64,000 nucleotides of DNA, from assembly GCA_002390845.1 (NCBI GenBank), contig DGQT01000001.1, forward strand, positions 62,001-126,000, read 5' to 3'. Positions 9,656 through 19,184 of this stretch are shown here, piece after piece (the stretch's first letter is position 1; every line of letters begins with the position of its first letter). Position numbers and translations under genes: made by a program. The notes below the pieces were generated by a model. It searched no databases, was not told the origin of the DNA, and saw only the letters and a list, made by a program, of their open reading frames with translations. Source of the stretch: Chitinophagaceae bacterium UBA4407. GTDB lineage: Bacteria; Bacteroidota; Bacteroidia; Chitinophagales; Chitinophagaceae.

Positions 9656-10435
9656 ATGTTGCAGTTATTAAAAATAGAGTGGCTTAAAGTAAAAAATTAT
9701 AAAGCTTTCTGGATATTTCTTGGGTTGTACGTTGTGGGCCTTTTTGGTATTAATTATGTAGCCTTCCAGTTCCAGGATCAAATAAAACAAGCCAATCTTC
9801 CCATAGAACTTTTTCCATATAATTTTCCAAGGGTATATCAAACCATTGCATGGGTAAGCAGTTGGCTTTTATATTTTCCGGGCATGCTTATGATCCTGCT
9901 TATTTCCAATGAATACAGCTTTAAAACACACAGGCAAAATATTATCGATGGGTTATTAAGAAGGGAATTTATTACAGCAAAAATACTGAGCGGAATTGTG
10001 TTAGCCGTTATAACAACGTTGATCTGTATGTTGATTGCTATTGGCTTTGGCTTATCATTCAGCGGTTCATTTTCGTTCGATGGTTTTGAGTATATCGGCT
10101 ACAGTTTTATACAATCGCTCTGCTATTTATTTTTTGCAATGATATTGGCTGTATTGCTTCGCAGGAGCGGGTTAGCGATGGCAATCTTTTTTCTGTACGG
10201 CCTTGTTTTCGAGCAAATGATCGGTGGACTGGTTGACAGTAAAATATTAAATTCTCACAACTTTTGGTACTATATGCCTTTACAAGCAAGCGATGTTTTA
10301 GTGCCTATAACTTTTGGAAACGATATTATTTATAAAGAAGCCCCATCAGTTACTGTGCTTATCATTGTATGCGCTATATATATTGGGCTTTACTGCTTTT
10401 TGTCTATACGAAAATTCGAAACAGACGATCTTTAA
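9656..10435 (+). CDS. ABC-2 type transporter permease
   Basis: 259 residues with about six hydrophobic segments, the first at about 18-36 after a MLQLLKIEWLKVKNYKAFW start typical of ABC-2 export permeases. It is coupled to the ATPase gene (5 bp gap) and is its membrane partner. It is close to the BcrB/NatB-like class in size. No regulator is adjacent. The transported compound cannot be predicted. Confidence 0.88.
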   Translation: MLQLLKIEWLKVKNYKAFWIFLGLYVVGLFGINYVAFQFQDQIKQANLPIELFPYNFPRVYQTIAWVSSWLLYFPGMLMILLISNEYSFKTHRQNIIDGLLRREFITAKILSGIVLAVITTLICMLIAIGFGLSFSGSFSFDGFEYIGYSFIQSLCYLFFAMILAVLLRRSGLAMAIFFLYGLVFEQMIGGLVDSKILNSHNFWYYMPLQASDVLVPITFGNDIIYKEAPSVTVLIIVCAIYIGLYCFLSIRKFETDDL

Positions 10436-10440
10436 TATTG

Positions 10441-10500
10441 GGTTACCAGCTATGTTTTTCATGGCAGCATCGTTGCGTCGCATTACGTTCATGGGTTGGA
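10441..10500 (+). repeat. Intergenic palindrome family, left half element
   Basis: GGTTACCAGC, CATGGCAGCATCG and core TTGCGTCGCATTACG at 10473-10487, between convergent genes. Lacks the inverse arm nearby. Confidence 0.5.
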
Positions 10501-10574
10501 TTATAAATCGAGCTTTGGTTTAATTTCAAACCTTTTTAAGCAATAGTTTTTTTCCGGAAAATTATAACCCCAGT

Positions 10575-11507
10575 CTATTTTTGAAATGCCAGTTCTTTCA
10601 ATGCAGCTTCAATAGTTGGGTAAGCAAACTGAAAACCAGTATGCTGAAATTTTGCAACACTAACATTCGCACTTTTCAATACTTCAACACTCATTTCGCC
10701 CAGCATTATTTTCAAAACAAATCCTGGAACATGCATCGATACAAATGCATTTCCTTTTATAGATTTTGCCAGTGTAAGTGTAAGCTGCTTATTGGTAACA
10801 GGGTGGGGGGCAACGGCATTGTAAATGCCGCTGATATTAGTTTCTATTGCAAACAGATACATGCGGCAAATATCATCAATATGTATCCAGCTTGTAATTT
10901 GATTGCCGCCACCAAGAATTGAAGCAATACCAAATTTCAGTGGCTTTTTAAACTCAGCCAAAGCCCCGCCATCATTACTTAATACAATACCTGTCCTTAA
11001 AATTACCAGGCGTTTGCCAAGCGCTTCAACAGGTTGAATTGCCGCTTCCCAAAGCTTACAGGTTTTGCCCAGAAAATCATCAGAGGATTTCCAATCTTCA
11101 TCAAAACCTTTCTGCAAAGAAGTTGGCGTATCAGGGCCATACCACCCAATAGCAGAAGAACTTATAACAGCTTTAACATGGTTCTCTGTTTTACTTAAAG
11201 CATTTATCAATAAGGCACCACTTTTTGTGCGGCTTTCGATAATCTCAGTTTTTCTTTTATCGGTCCATCTTTTTTCTGCAACACCTGCACCGGCAAGATG
11301 GATGATATAATCTGCTTTGGCTATTGCAGATTTGTCTATTTCACCGGTTTCAATATTCCATTTGGCGAAAGAAATTCCGGGTTGAATATTAGTTGTACCA
11401 GTCGGGTTTCTTGTGAGGATAATGACCTCGTATCCTTTACGCAAAAGCATTGGCGATAAAGCTTTTCCTATTAATCCTGTTCCTCCGGTAATAAGTACTG
11501 TTGCCAT
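10575..11507 (-). CDS. TIGR01777-type NAD-dependent epimerase/dehydratase family protein
   Basis: 310 residues. Rossmann start VLITGGTGLIGKAL (residues 4-17), the YfcH/SDR39U1 features AGAGVAEKRWTDKRK (about 72-86) and SSSAIGWYG (about 116-124), and a C-terminal domain (residues about 250-300) as in DUF1731. Matches the TIGR01777 epimerase family in length and motif order. Its substrate is not known in any bacterium I can cite. It stands alone: convergent with the ABC permease, with ftsZ ending 265 bp upstream on the same strand. Confidence 0.9.
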   Translation of the reverse strand: MATVLITGGTGLIGKALSPMLLRKGYEVIILTRNPTGTTNIQPGISFAKWNIETGEIDKSAIAKADYIIHLAGAGVAEKRWTDKRKTEIIESRTKSGALLINALSKTENHVKAVISSSAIGWYGPDTPTSLQKGFDEDWKSSDDFLGKTCKLWEAAIQPVEALGKRLVILRTGIVLSNDGGALAEFKKPLKFGIASILGGGNQITSWIHIDDICRMYLFAIETNISGIYNAVAPHPVTNKQLTLTLAKSIKGNAFVSMHVPGFVLKIMLGEMSVEVLKSANVSVAKFQHTGFQFAYPTIEAALKELAFQK

Positions 11508-11610
11508 AATTTTATTTGTGTAAAACTAAGTAACAATAAAGTTGAGATGTTGTTTTAGAGTAAATTATAATTCCGAAGCTATAAGAGTGGTACCCAGAAC
11601 CAAGTTGGTG

Positions 11611-11708
11611 AAAGGCAGCAACGGCTGTTTCTGTGTTGCCATGAAAGAAGAACTTTGAACCGAGCGTGGCAAGAGAAGCTCAATAGTAGTATTAATGCTT
11701 TGGCTCAA
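11611..11708 (-). repeat. Intergenic palindrome family, right half element with GCCACGCTCGG module
   Basis: On the minus strand this reads GAGCC, then CTTGCCACGCTCGGTTCAAA, then CTTTCATGGCAAC. The same module is at 33509-33572 and 45507-45570. The rest of the 11508-11772 gap holds only the ftsZ terminator. Confidence 0.55.
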
Positions 11709-11740
11709 AAAAAAATCCCTCCCGTATAAACAGGAGGGAA
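11706..11740 (-). terminator. Intrinsic terminator after ftsZ
   Basis: On the minus strand TCCCTCC (11739-11733) pairs with GGAGGGA (11722-11716), with a 10-nt loop, followed by nine T. It lies 33 bp after the ftsZ stop and ends the dcw operon. Confidence 0.85.
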
Positions 11741-11772
11741 ACAACTAAACAAACTAAACTATCTACGTTTTT

Positions 11773-13683
11773 TTAATCTGGCTTTTTACCATCTAAGAAT
11801 GTGTTGATGCTGGAAATCTTTGCATCTTCATTCTCTTCTTTTTTTACAGTGTATTTACTGTAAAACTGCTCTACCGTTGTAAGCGTGTTGCCGAATAATT
11901 CCATATTTCTTCTTACATATGCCGGAACATTTTCGTATTCGTTGCTGGCTTCTTTAGAATTCATGTTGAAAGAAAGATTGCGCAGTTTGTTGATCCTCTC
12001 TGTAGCACGGCGGCGCTGATCGTCTTCTTCATTAAAAGAAGTATCATCGCCCACTGCCTGTTGCGTAAAGGTAGCCTCTGGTTTAACCGGTTGCTCATCT
12101 TTCATTACCATGGTAAATACAGCAGCCTCGTCTTCTGCAGGCTCTTCTTTTAAAAACATTTTTGGCTGCTCAACAACATCTTCTTCTTTAAATATAATTT
12201 TAGGTTGTTCGGGTTCTGGTTTAGGCGGCTGTTCTACAACAGCAGTAAACAAATCATGCTTAACCGGTTGCTCATCTGCATAGATGTTTCTGGGCCTGTT
12301 TAGAATGCTTCCTGTAACAGGTTTTACTACAGGTGCTTCTTTCTCAACATACTTCATTACAGGCTCCTTAATTGTTTCCTGTACTGGTATTTCAGTATTC
12401 AGTTTTGGCACTTCAACTTCTTTAGGAACTTCTTCTGCCAATGCAAAATGTATCGTTGTTTTTTCCTCAGCAACAGTTAATGGTTCAGGCTCAGTAATGA
12501 ACTGTGGAGCAATTGAAAAAACTGAAGTTGCAGCTGTTGTTTCAATTTCTTCTACCATTGAAGGCGCAAGGGGATCTTTATCAGCAAAAAGAACAGGCTG
12601 CTGTTTGTTAAACATCTTTTTCTCTTCACCGTCAATGCCTAAAGTCATCACTATTTTTTCAGGAACTGCAACAGGTACAGGCTTTGCAACTACCGGTGTT
12701 TTCTTTGCAAACGGATCTTTAAATTCAAAGCCTGTTGCAATAACCGTGATGCCGATCTTGGCACCCAGCGCATTATCATAACCGCTACCGATAATAAGAT
12801 CGGCGTGTTCTCCGCTTTGCTGGCGCAAGTGATTGTTGATGATCTCAAATTCATCCATCGTGCATTCGTTTTCACCTTCTGTACTGTTAATGTTTACGAG
12901 TATCCATTTGGCACCGCGAATATCATTATCATTCAGTAGTGGCGAGCTTAAAGATTCTTCAATTGCTTTCTGCGCCCTGTCTTCACCTTCGGCTGTTGCA
13001 TTACCAAGAATGGCAACACCACCGTTTTTCATAACGGTGCAAACATCCGCAAAGTCAACGATGATGGTGCCTTTGCTGCTGATAATATCGGTGATACATC
13101 TTGCTGCTGTAGCCAATACATCATCAGCTTTACCAAATGCTTCTGTCATTTTTAAATTGCCGTATTGCATGCGCAGTTTATCGTTGCTGATCACAAGCAA
13201 TGTATCAACATAAGGCTGCAACAATCTTATGCCATCTTCTGCTTGTTTTAACCGCCGTGGACCTTCGAAGCTAAAAGGTGTACTTACAATACCTACGGTA
13301 AGTATACCCAACTCACGACAGATCTTTGCAATAATAGGAGCGCCACCTGTTCCGGTACCACCGCCCATGCCTGCCGTAATAAATGCCATCTTGGTATTTA
13401 CTTCAAGTATCCGGCGTATTTCATCAAGAGATTCTTCTGTGGCCTGTTTGCCCACTTCAGGATTTGCTCCTGCACCAAGCCCTTGTGTTAAATGTGGGCC
13501 GAGCTGTATTTTGTTGGGCACACGGCTTTGCTCCAGTGCCTTGGCATCTGTATTGCAAATAATAAAATCTACGCCTTCAACATTTTGGGCAAACATGTAG
13601 TTTACCGCGTTGCTTCCACCACCACCAACACCGAGTACTTTGATGATGGAAGATTTTTGTTTAGGCAGATCAAAATGTATCAT
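11773..13683 (-). CDS. ftsZ: Cell division protein FtsZ
   Basis: 636 residues; tubulin-like GTPase that polymerises into the Z ring at midcell. GTP-binding motifs: GGGGSNAVN near residue 20, NTDAKAL near 45, GAGANPEVG near 70 and the tubulin signature GMGGGTGTGGAP near 108. The globular domain ends around residue 325. A very long acidic, proline-rich linker of about 250 residues follows, then NVPAYVRRN (about 580), which resembles the conserved C-terminal peptide that binds FtsA, and then about 50 further residues. The length is far above the 380-400 of most FtsZ but usual for Bacteroidota. Last gene of the dcw cluster, 105 bp after ftsA. Confidence 0.98.
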   Translation of the reverse strand: MIHFDLPKQKSSIIKVLGVGGGGSNAVNYMFAQNVEGVDFIICNTDAKALEQSRVPNKIQLGPHLTQGLGAGANPEVGKQATEESLDEIRRILEVNTKMAFITAGMGGGTGTGGAPIIAKICRELGILTVGIVSTPFSFEGPRRLKQAEDGIRLLQPYVDTLLVISNDKLRMQYGNLKMTEAFGKADDVLATAARCITDIISSKGTIIVDFADVCTVMKNGGVAILGNATAEGEDRAQKAIEESLSSPLLNDNDIRGAKWILVNINSTEGENECTMDEFEIINNHLRQQSGEHADLIIGSGYDNALGAKIGITVIATGFEFKDPFAKKTPVVAKPVPVAVPEKIVMTLGIDGEEKKMFNKQQPVLFADKDPLAPSMVEEIETTAATSVFSIAPQFITEPEPLTVAEEKTTIHFALAEEVPKEVEVPKLNTEIPVQETIKEPVMKYVEKEAPVVKPVTGSILNRPRNIYADEQPVKHDLFTAVVEQPPKPEPEQPKIIFKEEDVVEQPKMFLKEEPAEDEAAVFTMVMKDEQPVKPEATFTQQAVGDDTSFNEEDDQRRRATERINKLRNLSFNMNSKEASNEYENVPAYVRRNMELFGNTLTTVEQFYSKYTVKKEENEDAKISSINTFLDGKKPD

Positions 13684-13788
13684 AAAAACTGAATTTAATG
13701 GTTAGTTAGTAAGTTGTAAGTTATAAATTGCAAGTCATGGGTGATAAGTTGCGTTTTTTACTTACAACCTATTACCTATAACTTATCA
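13684..13788. repeat. ftsA-ftsZ spacer with nested inverted repeats
   Basis: GTGATAAGTT (13741-13750) is the exact inverse of AACTTATCAC (13779-13788), and AAGTTGTAAGTT near 13711 pairs with ACTTACAAC near 13760. This AGTTATAAGTTGTAAG-type repeat differs from the GCGTCGCA family. Confidence 0.5.
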
Positions 13789-15201
13789 CTATTTTATTTC
13801 CATATCGCCTTCTTCTTTAAAAAGGTCGATAATGCTATCTTTAAATTTATCCCAAACATTGTTAAGGCTCTTTCTTTTCTTTGTGTCAACAGTTTCTGTT
13901 TTTGGTGATTCAATTACCTCAGCCGCTACACCATTCTTTTTTAAACCATCGGGTACAATTACTTTTTTAAACCTGCTCTCGAAGTCTTTTAATTTATGAT
14001 CATAATCATTGTAGCCTTTCAGTATTAAACCAATACAGGTTGAGTACATCGGTTTTTTTAACTCATCAATATGGTTGGCTGCAAGGTGCTCTGTCGGGTA
14101 ACCGATCCTTGCATTTAAGCCAGTTGAATACTCGGTTAACTGTATCAGGTGTGTGAGCTGAGAACCACCACCGGTAAGGATGATGCCGCCATTCAGTACA
14201 CGGTTATCAAGGCCAACCTGTTTCAGGTGATAGGTTACAAAATCAAGTATCTCACTCATCCTTGCCTGTATAATATTAGCAAGATTGCGTACACTGATTT
14301 CTTTTGCAGGCATTCCCTTTAAACCGGGAATGGTAATAAATGCATTCGCTTTAGCTTCATCAGATAAGGCGCTGCCAAACTGTACTTTCATTGCTTCAGC
14401 CTGGCTCTTTAAAACTCCGAGCCCCATGCGTATGTCGTTGGTAATATTCTCACCACCAAAGGGTATAACGGCTGTGTGCCTTAATGTGCCTTCATAAAAT
14501 ACAGCAAGATCGCTGGTGCCGCCACCAATATCAAGAATGGCTACACCTGCTTCCATATCAACGTCGCTCATTACAGCGCTGCTCGATGCAAGTGGCTGCA
14601 GCACCAGGTCTTTTGTTTTTAAACCGCTGCGTTCCACTGCACGATTGATATTGCGTATCGCGTTTCTGTCACCGGTAATGATGTGAAAATTGGCGCCAAC
14701 CTTTACACCATTATAACCAACAGGATCTTTAATATCATTGAAATTATCAACATGAAAATCCTGTGGAATTACATCTATAATCTGGTCGCCGGCAGGTATA
14801 AAAGTTTTGCGTTGGTTGTCTACCAACTGATCAATTTCCCATTGCTTGATTTCAGTGTCGGGCTCCTGGCGCACAATATCGCCGCGGGTTTGCAGGCTTT
14901 TAATGTGATGGCCCGCAACGCCTACATATACTTCATTAATTTCAAGATCGGGATTGCTTTCTGCGCAATTCATTAATGCCTGTTGAATGGCTTTAATGGT
15001 TTGATCAATATTCAATACCTGCCCGTGTTGTACGCCATTGCTGTTGGCGCGGCCAAAGCCAAGGATCTCAAGTTTGCCGTATTCATTTTTTCTTCCGGCA
15101 ATGGCAGCGATTTTGGTGGTGCCAATATCAAGGCCAACAATAATAGGCGGTTCCGAACTGCTCTTCGGAAGCGTTACCGCAACATTAGCGCTTTGATTCA
15201 T
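13789..15201 (-). CDS. ftsA: Cell division protein FtsA
   Basis: 470 residues; actin-like ATPase that tethers FtsZ to the membrane. Phosphate-binding motifs VGLDIGTTKIAAIAG near residue 22 and ILDIGGGTSDLAVF near 225, and GGIILTGGGSQL near 340. The frame is open upstream to 15357, but that extension is translated repeat DNA; MNQSANVAVTL at 15201 is the start that fits the family. The C-terminal part (about 400-470) has a charged stretch and ends KDSIIDLFKEEGDMEIK, probably including the membrane-binding helix. Followed by ftsZ; preceded by a complete palindrome in the spacer to ftsQ. Confidence 0.96.
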   Translation of the reverse strand: MNQSANVAVTLPKSSSEPPIIVGLDIGTTKIAAIAGRKNEYGKLEILGFGRANSNGVQHGQVLNIDQTIKAIQQALMNCAESNPDLEINEVYVGVAGHHIKSLQTRGDIVRQEPDTEIKQWEIDQLVDNQRKTFIPAGDQIIDVIPQDFHVDNFNDIKDPVGYNGVKVGANFHIITGDRNAIRNINRAVERSGLKTKDLVLQPLASSSAVMSDVDMEAGVAILDIGGGTSDLAVFYEGTLRHTAVIPFGGENITNDIRMGLGVLKSQAEAMKVQFGSALSDEAKANAFITIPGLKGMPAKEISVRNLANIIQARMSEILDFVTYHLKQVGLDNRVLNGGIILTGGGSQLTHLIQLTEYSTGLNARIGYPTEHLAANHIDELKKPMYSTCIGLILKGYNDYDHKLKDFESRFKKVIVPDGLKKNGVAAEVIESPKTETVDTKKRKSLNNVWDKFKDSIIDLFKEEGDMEIK

Positions 15202-15264
15202 AGATGTATTTTTTAGTTGTTTGTTGTTTATAAAAAATTGTTGTTCTGTTTTTAATTTTTTTTT

Positions 15265-15467
15265 GAACCCGGCTATAGCTCTTTTCTCATCTTCTCTTGC
15301 GTCGCACTCTTGTGCTGTATAACATTTTGCGTCATTTCGACGAAGGAGAAATCTCAAATCTTAATAGTCAGATTTCTCACCGAGACGGTTCGAAATGACG
15401 AGAATTAATCCGAACGTACAAGTGAGTGACACAACGAATGCTTCATATTTATTCTATCGCCCGGCTC
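15265..15467 (-). repeat. Intergenic palindrome family, complete element between ftsQ and ftsA
   Basis: Outer GAACCCGGC (15265-15273) and GCCCGGCTC; inner cores TTGCGTCGCACTCTTGTGC and CGTACAAGTGAGTGACACAAC. The centre, 15330-15400, is a second palindrome starting CGTCATTTCGACGAAGGAG and ending CGGTTCGAAATGACG, a different repeat type nested in this one. Accounts for nearly all of the 309-bp gap. Confidence 0.9.
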
Positions 15468-15510
15468 ATCATCCTATGCTTGTTAATTATTAATTTTTAA
15501 TTACTAATTC

Positions 15511-16521
15511 TTAATTCCCGGTCTTCTTATTCAAGATAGCTTTCGGCTGCTTTTTATTTGTTGCAGGTTGTTTTTCTTTAACTACCGGCTTTTTTACTTT
15601 ATCTTTTTTTTCAACATTTTGCCTTGCAGAATCCTGTTTTACGATTGTTTCCGGTTTTGAAATGTTGATTGAAAATGCAGTGTCGTTCATCGCTTGTTTC
15701 ATCTGCTGCATTGCATTGCCCATCTGCATCATAGCCTTCGAAGTATCAATATTGATATTCGTTGTGCCACGCTTTGCAGCAACGATCTGGCCTTCATACT
15801 GCACATCAATTAATGTATATTTTTCAAAGCCTGTCTTACTCCACACCTGTTTGTAAAAGCCCATCAGCATTGCAAATTTTGTATCAAGATTTTCTGCATC
15901 ACCAATCCTTATTACCTGGTTGCCAAGTACAGGCGTTATTTCGTAAGTGCCTTGCGCGGTAATATCAACCTGTGCAATTTGTGCCAGCCAGAAACTATCT
16001 TTTGAAATATACTGTGCAATTTTCTTTACATCCTGCAATACAGCACTGTCTGGTTTGCTCAACACTTTTTTATCACTCGGAAAAGAGGTGAACATTGGTA
16101 CACGTGCAGAGAGTTCATCGCTTAAAGGCAAACGTTTACAACTGCTGTCGATATAGTACGAGCTGCCCTGCAATGTGAATATTCTTGCTATTGGTTCACG
16201 TTCTTCTACGGTTACATGCAATACCTGTTTATTATCAAAGAACAATTCTGCTTTCTTAACCCATGCATTTTTTGAAAGCGTTGCCTCTATTTTTTGAAGA
16301 TCAATGGCTTCAACTGCTTTTCCTTTTTCCGTACCGTTAACCTGCAACACTTTTACTATGTCTTTTTTATCAACAAAAACAAGATTGTGTGCACCATTGA
16401 TCTCTATATTGATGCCCGAACATTTTTTCTCATCTTTTTTTTGCATAGCTGCTATCAGCAGTGTACAGGTTGCAACAGCCAGTAAACTCCAGAGCGATAT
16501 GGTTAAGATCTTTTTCCACAT
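15511..16521 (-). CDS. ftsQ: Cell division protein FtsQ
   Basis: 336 residues. Short cytoplasmic start, one transmembrane segment (about 6-25, ISLWSLLAVATCTLLIAA), a POTRA-like domain (about 38-115, including SKNAWVKKAELFFDNKQVLHVTVEEREPI in pieces) and a FtsQ/DivIB beta domain to about 245. The final 90 residues are Met/Gln-rich then Lys/Pro-rich and probably disordered. FtsQ links FtsL and partners in the divisome at the outer face of the inner membrane. Identification rests on position between murC and ftsA as well as on architecture. Two bases separate it from the murC stop. Confidence 0.9.
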   Translation of the reverse strand: MWKKILTISLWSLLAVATCTLLIAAMQKKDEKKCSGINIEINGAHNLVFVDKKDIVKVLQVNGTEKGKAVEAIDLQKIEATLSKNAWVKKAELFFDNKQVLHVTVEEREPIARIFTLQGSSYYIDSSCKRLPLSDELSARVPMFTSFPSDKKVLSKPDSAVLQDVKKIAQYISKDSFWLAQIAQVDITAQGTYEITPVLGNQVIRIGDAENLDTKFAMLMGFYKQVWSKTGFEKYTLIDVQYEGQIVAAKRGTTNINIDTSKAMMQMGNAMQQMKQAMNDTAFSINISKPETIVKQDSARQNVEKKDKVKKPVVKEKQPATNKKQPKAILNKKTGN

Positions 16522-16523
16522 AA

Positions 16524-17891
16524 CTACCTTCTATTACTTTCCAGTATTGTTTTAACCGGTTGCAATAATGTATCAATGTCTCCTGCACCGCACATTACGA
16601 GCAGCTTTGGCTGGTGTTCTGCTACCCATTGCTGCATGGCCTCTTTGCTCAATATTTTTTTATGCTCCAGTTTCATTTTATTAAAAATCAACTCACTTGT
16701 AACGCCTTCCATTGGTAATTCCCTTGCAGGATAAATGGGTAACAGTATTACTTCGTCTGCCATATCCAGGCTTTCTGCAAATTCTTTAGCCAGGTCATTT
16801 GTTCTGCTGAATAAATGCGGCTGGAAAATAACGGTGCATTGTTCATTTCTATATAAACTGCGAACGCCGCTGATCAATGCTTTCAGTTCTTCGGGATGAT
16901 GTGCGTAATCATCAATCATCACATGATCTTCATTGCGCAACCAATACTCAAACCTTCTCTTTACACCTTTAAAATTTGCTACCGCAGTTTTGATTTTATC
17001 ATTATCAATACCGAAATATTTTGAAACGGCTATTGCAGCAATACTGTTTTCAATATTGTGCAGGCCGCCCATATTTAATACTACATCTTTCAATGTCCAT
17101 TCATTATGGATTACATCGTAGCGGTAAGCTCCATTCTCAACTTTTATGTTTGCAGCATATACATCAGCACTTGCATCATTAAAGCTGTATGTATAATGAT
17201 GTGTTGCATGCAAATCTGCTGTGCGTTTTAAACCATACTTACTGATTAACAAGCCGCCTGTTTTAACACGGTTTGAGAATTGCACAAATGCATTTTCTAC
17301 TTCCTGTGCTGTTCCATAAATATCTAAGTGATCAGGATCCATTGCAGTGATCACTGCAACATCGGGAACCAGTTTTAAAAAGGAGCGGTCATACTCATCT
17401 GCTTCCACTACCACCACATTGCGTTCACTACTCCAGAAGTTGGTATTGTAATTTGAGGAGATGCCACCAAGGAAAGCATTACAGCCATAGCCTGTATCCC
17501 GCAGCAAATGCGCTGTCATTGCTGTAATGGTTGTTTTACCATGTGTACCACCGATGCATATATTAAAAGAACTTTCTGTAATCCACTGTAAAATATCGCT
17601 GCGCTTCACTACTTTATAATTGTGCTCACGATAATAAATTAACTCAGTATGAGACGCAGGTATAGCTGGTGTGTAAACAACAACATCAACATCTTTTGGC
17701 GCAAGCTCAATATTGTCTTCGTAATGAATGGCAATACCAGATTGTTCAAGTTCCTTGGTTAATGGTGTTGATGTTCTGTCGTAACCGCTCACTGCTTTAC
17801 CCAATGAGTGAAAGTAACGGGCAAGCGCACTCATACCGATACCGCCGATACCGATAAAGTAGACTTTCTGTATGTTATTTATAGCACTCAT
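16524..17891 (-). CDS. murC: UDP-N-acetylmuramate--L-alanine ligase MurC
   Basis: 455 residues from the ATG at 17891 (the frame also opens at a TTG two codons earlier). Adds L-alanine to UDP-MurNAc in the cytoplasm, using ATP. Features: FIGIGGIGMSALA at the N-terminus (UDP-binding domain), ATP-binding GGTHGKTTITAM near residue 110, EADEYDRSFL near 170, and DDYAHHPEELKA near 330. Normal family length. Tightly packed with murG (22 bp) and ftsQ (2 bp), so co-transcribed with both. Confidence 0.97.
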   Translation of the reverse strand: MSAINNIQKVYFIGIGGIGMSALARYFHSLGKAVSGYDRTSTPLTKELEQSGIAIHYEDNIELAPKDVDVVVYTPAIPASHTELIYYREHNYKVVKRSDILQWITESSFNICIGGTHGKTTITAMTAHLLRDTGYGCNAFLGGISSNYNTNFWSSERNVVVVEADEYDRSFLKLVPDVAVITAMDPDHLDIYGTAQEVENAFVQFSNRVKTGGLLISKYGLKRTADLHATHHYTYSFNDASADVYAANIKVENGAYRYDVIHNEWTLKDVVLNMGGLHNIENSIAAIAVSKYFGIDNDKIKTAVANFKGVKRRFEYWLRNEDHVMIDDYAHHPEELKALISGVRSLYRNEQCTVIFQPHLFSRTNDLAKEFAESLDMADEVILLPIYPARELPMEGVTSELIFNKMKLEHKKILSKEAMQQWVAEHQPKLLVMCGAGDIDTLLQPVKTILESNRR

Positions 17892-17913
17892 TATCAATCG
17901 ATGATATTCTGCT

Positions 17914-19008
17914 TTATTTTTTTATTACCGATAATATTTCCTTAGCAACAATTTCATCTGCATTTGTTACAGAATATGCTGCTATATTTTTTATAAACTT
18001 CTGCTGCAATGCTTCGTTTGTGGCAAGCATAGTAATTGCTGAAAATAACTTAGCCTGCGATTCAGTATCCTTTACCATTAGTGCAGCTTCCCTATCCACC
18101 AGGTATTTTGCATTTACTGTTTGATGGTCTTCTGCTGCCAATGGATAAGGCACAAATACCACAGGTTTTTTTGTAACACATAATTCAGCAACCGTTAGGG
18201 CACCGGCCCTTGATACCACTACATCTGCTGCTGCATAAGCCTTATCCATATCCTGTATAAAATCATTTACCCAAACATTTTTATAGGCCCTTCCTCTTTC
18301 TACATAAGTGTTTGCAGTTGCTTTACCTGTTTGCCAGATCAACTGAAGATTTAACGAATCCAACTCATGCACATGCTTGGCCATTACTTCATTAATACTT
18401 CTTGCACCTAAACTTCCACCTACAGCAAGGATTGTTTTTTTATCTGCATCAAGTCCAAAATATTGTAAAGCTTCTGCTCTTGATATTGTTGATTGTACAA
18501 TTGCTTTTCTTACGGGGTTACCGGTGACTAAAATTTTTTCTGCCGGAAAAAATTTTCCCATTCCCTCATTGGCAACAAAAACTTTTGTTGCCTTTTTCCC
18601 GATAAGCATATTGCTTTTACCTGCAAATGAATTGCTCTCATGTATAAAAGTGGGTATGCTTTTGCTTTGTGCATATTTCAATACGGGAAAACTGGAATAA
18701 CCGCCTACACCAATTGCTGCATCTGGTTTAAAAGCATTGATAATTTTTCGTACCTGGAAAAAACTTTTGATGAGTTTAAAAGGCAAGCCAATATTTTTGA
18801 TCAAAGAACTTCTGTCGAAACCTGCTATATCTATTCCTTCAATTTTATAACCGGCCTGCGGAACTTTTTCCATTTCCATTTTTCCTTTGGCCCCAATGAA
18901 TAAAAATTCAGTATCGGGGCGCTGTTGCTTTATTGCATTTGCAATGGCAATAGCCGGAAAAATATGACCGCCTGTTCCACCGCCTGCTATGATAATATGA
19001 AGCCCCAT
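17914..19008 (-). CDS. murG: UDP-GlcNAc:lipid I N-acetylglucosaminyltransferase MurG
   Basis: 364 residues, GT28 family. N-terminal GGGTGGHIFPAIAIA (residues 9-23) is the membrane-associated G-loop; GVGGYSSFP near 100, GGSLGARSIN near 193 and SRAGALTVAELC near 265 are the donor-site loops. Makes lipid II from lipid I on the inner membrane face. Starts from an ATG at 19008, 162 bp after the ftsW stop; that gap is filled by a palindromic element. Confidence 0.97.
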   Translation of the reverse strand: MGLHIIIAGGGTGGHIFPAIAIANAIKQQRPDTEFLFIGAKGKMEMEKVPQAGYKIEGIDIAGFDRSSLIKNIGLPFKLIKSFFQVRKIINAFKPDAAIGVGGYSSFPVLKYAQSKSIPTFIHESNSFAGKSNMLIGKKATKVFVANEGMGKFFPAEKILVTGNPVRKAIVQSTISRAEALQYFGLDADKKTILAVGGSLGARSINEVMAKHVHELDSLNLQLIWQTGKATANTYVERGRAYKNVWVNDFIQDMDKAYAAADVVVSRAGALTVAELCVTKKPVVFVPYPLAAEDHQTVNAKYLVDREAALMVKDTESQAKLFSAITMLATNEALQQKFIKNIAAYSVTNADEIVAKEILSVIKK

Positions 19009-19047
19009 TTATACTTACCCTGTTTAATTTTTAAAATCTTTTTTTTT

Positions 19048-19184
19048 GAGCCCGGCGATATATCTTTTCTGATCTTCTCTTGCATCGCACTCTTGTACGC
19101 TTTGATTATTACTGAGCTATACTCCGAACGTTCAAGAGTGCGACGCAACAGATGCTTCATATATGTTCATCAGTTGGGCTCATC
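19048..19184 (-). repeat. Intergenic palindrome family, complete element between ftsW and murG
   Basis: Outer GAGCCCGGC (19048) and GGGCTCATC; cores TTGCATCGCACTCTTGTACG and CGTTCAAGAGTGCGACGCAAC. The outer end overlaps ftsW, supplying its last four codons and stop at 19170. Confidence 0.88.

Noticed and set aside
12284..12781. 165-codon open frame on the plus strand
   Set aside because: Shadow of the low-complexity linker of ftsZ on the other strand.
15202..15357. N-terminal extension of FtsA
   Set aside because: The extension is translated palindrome DNA; the FtsA family start is at 15201.
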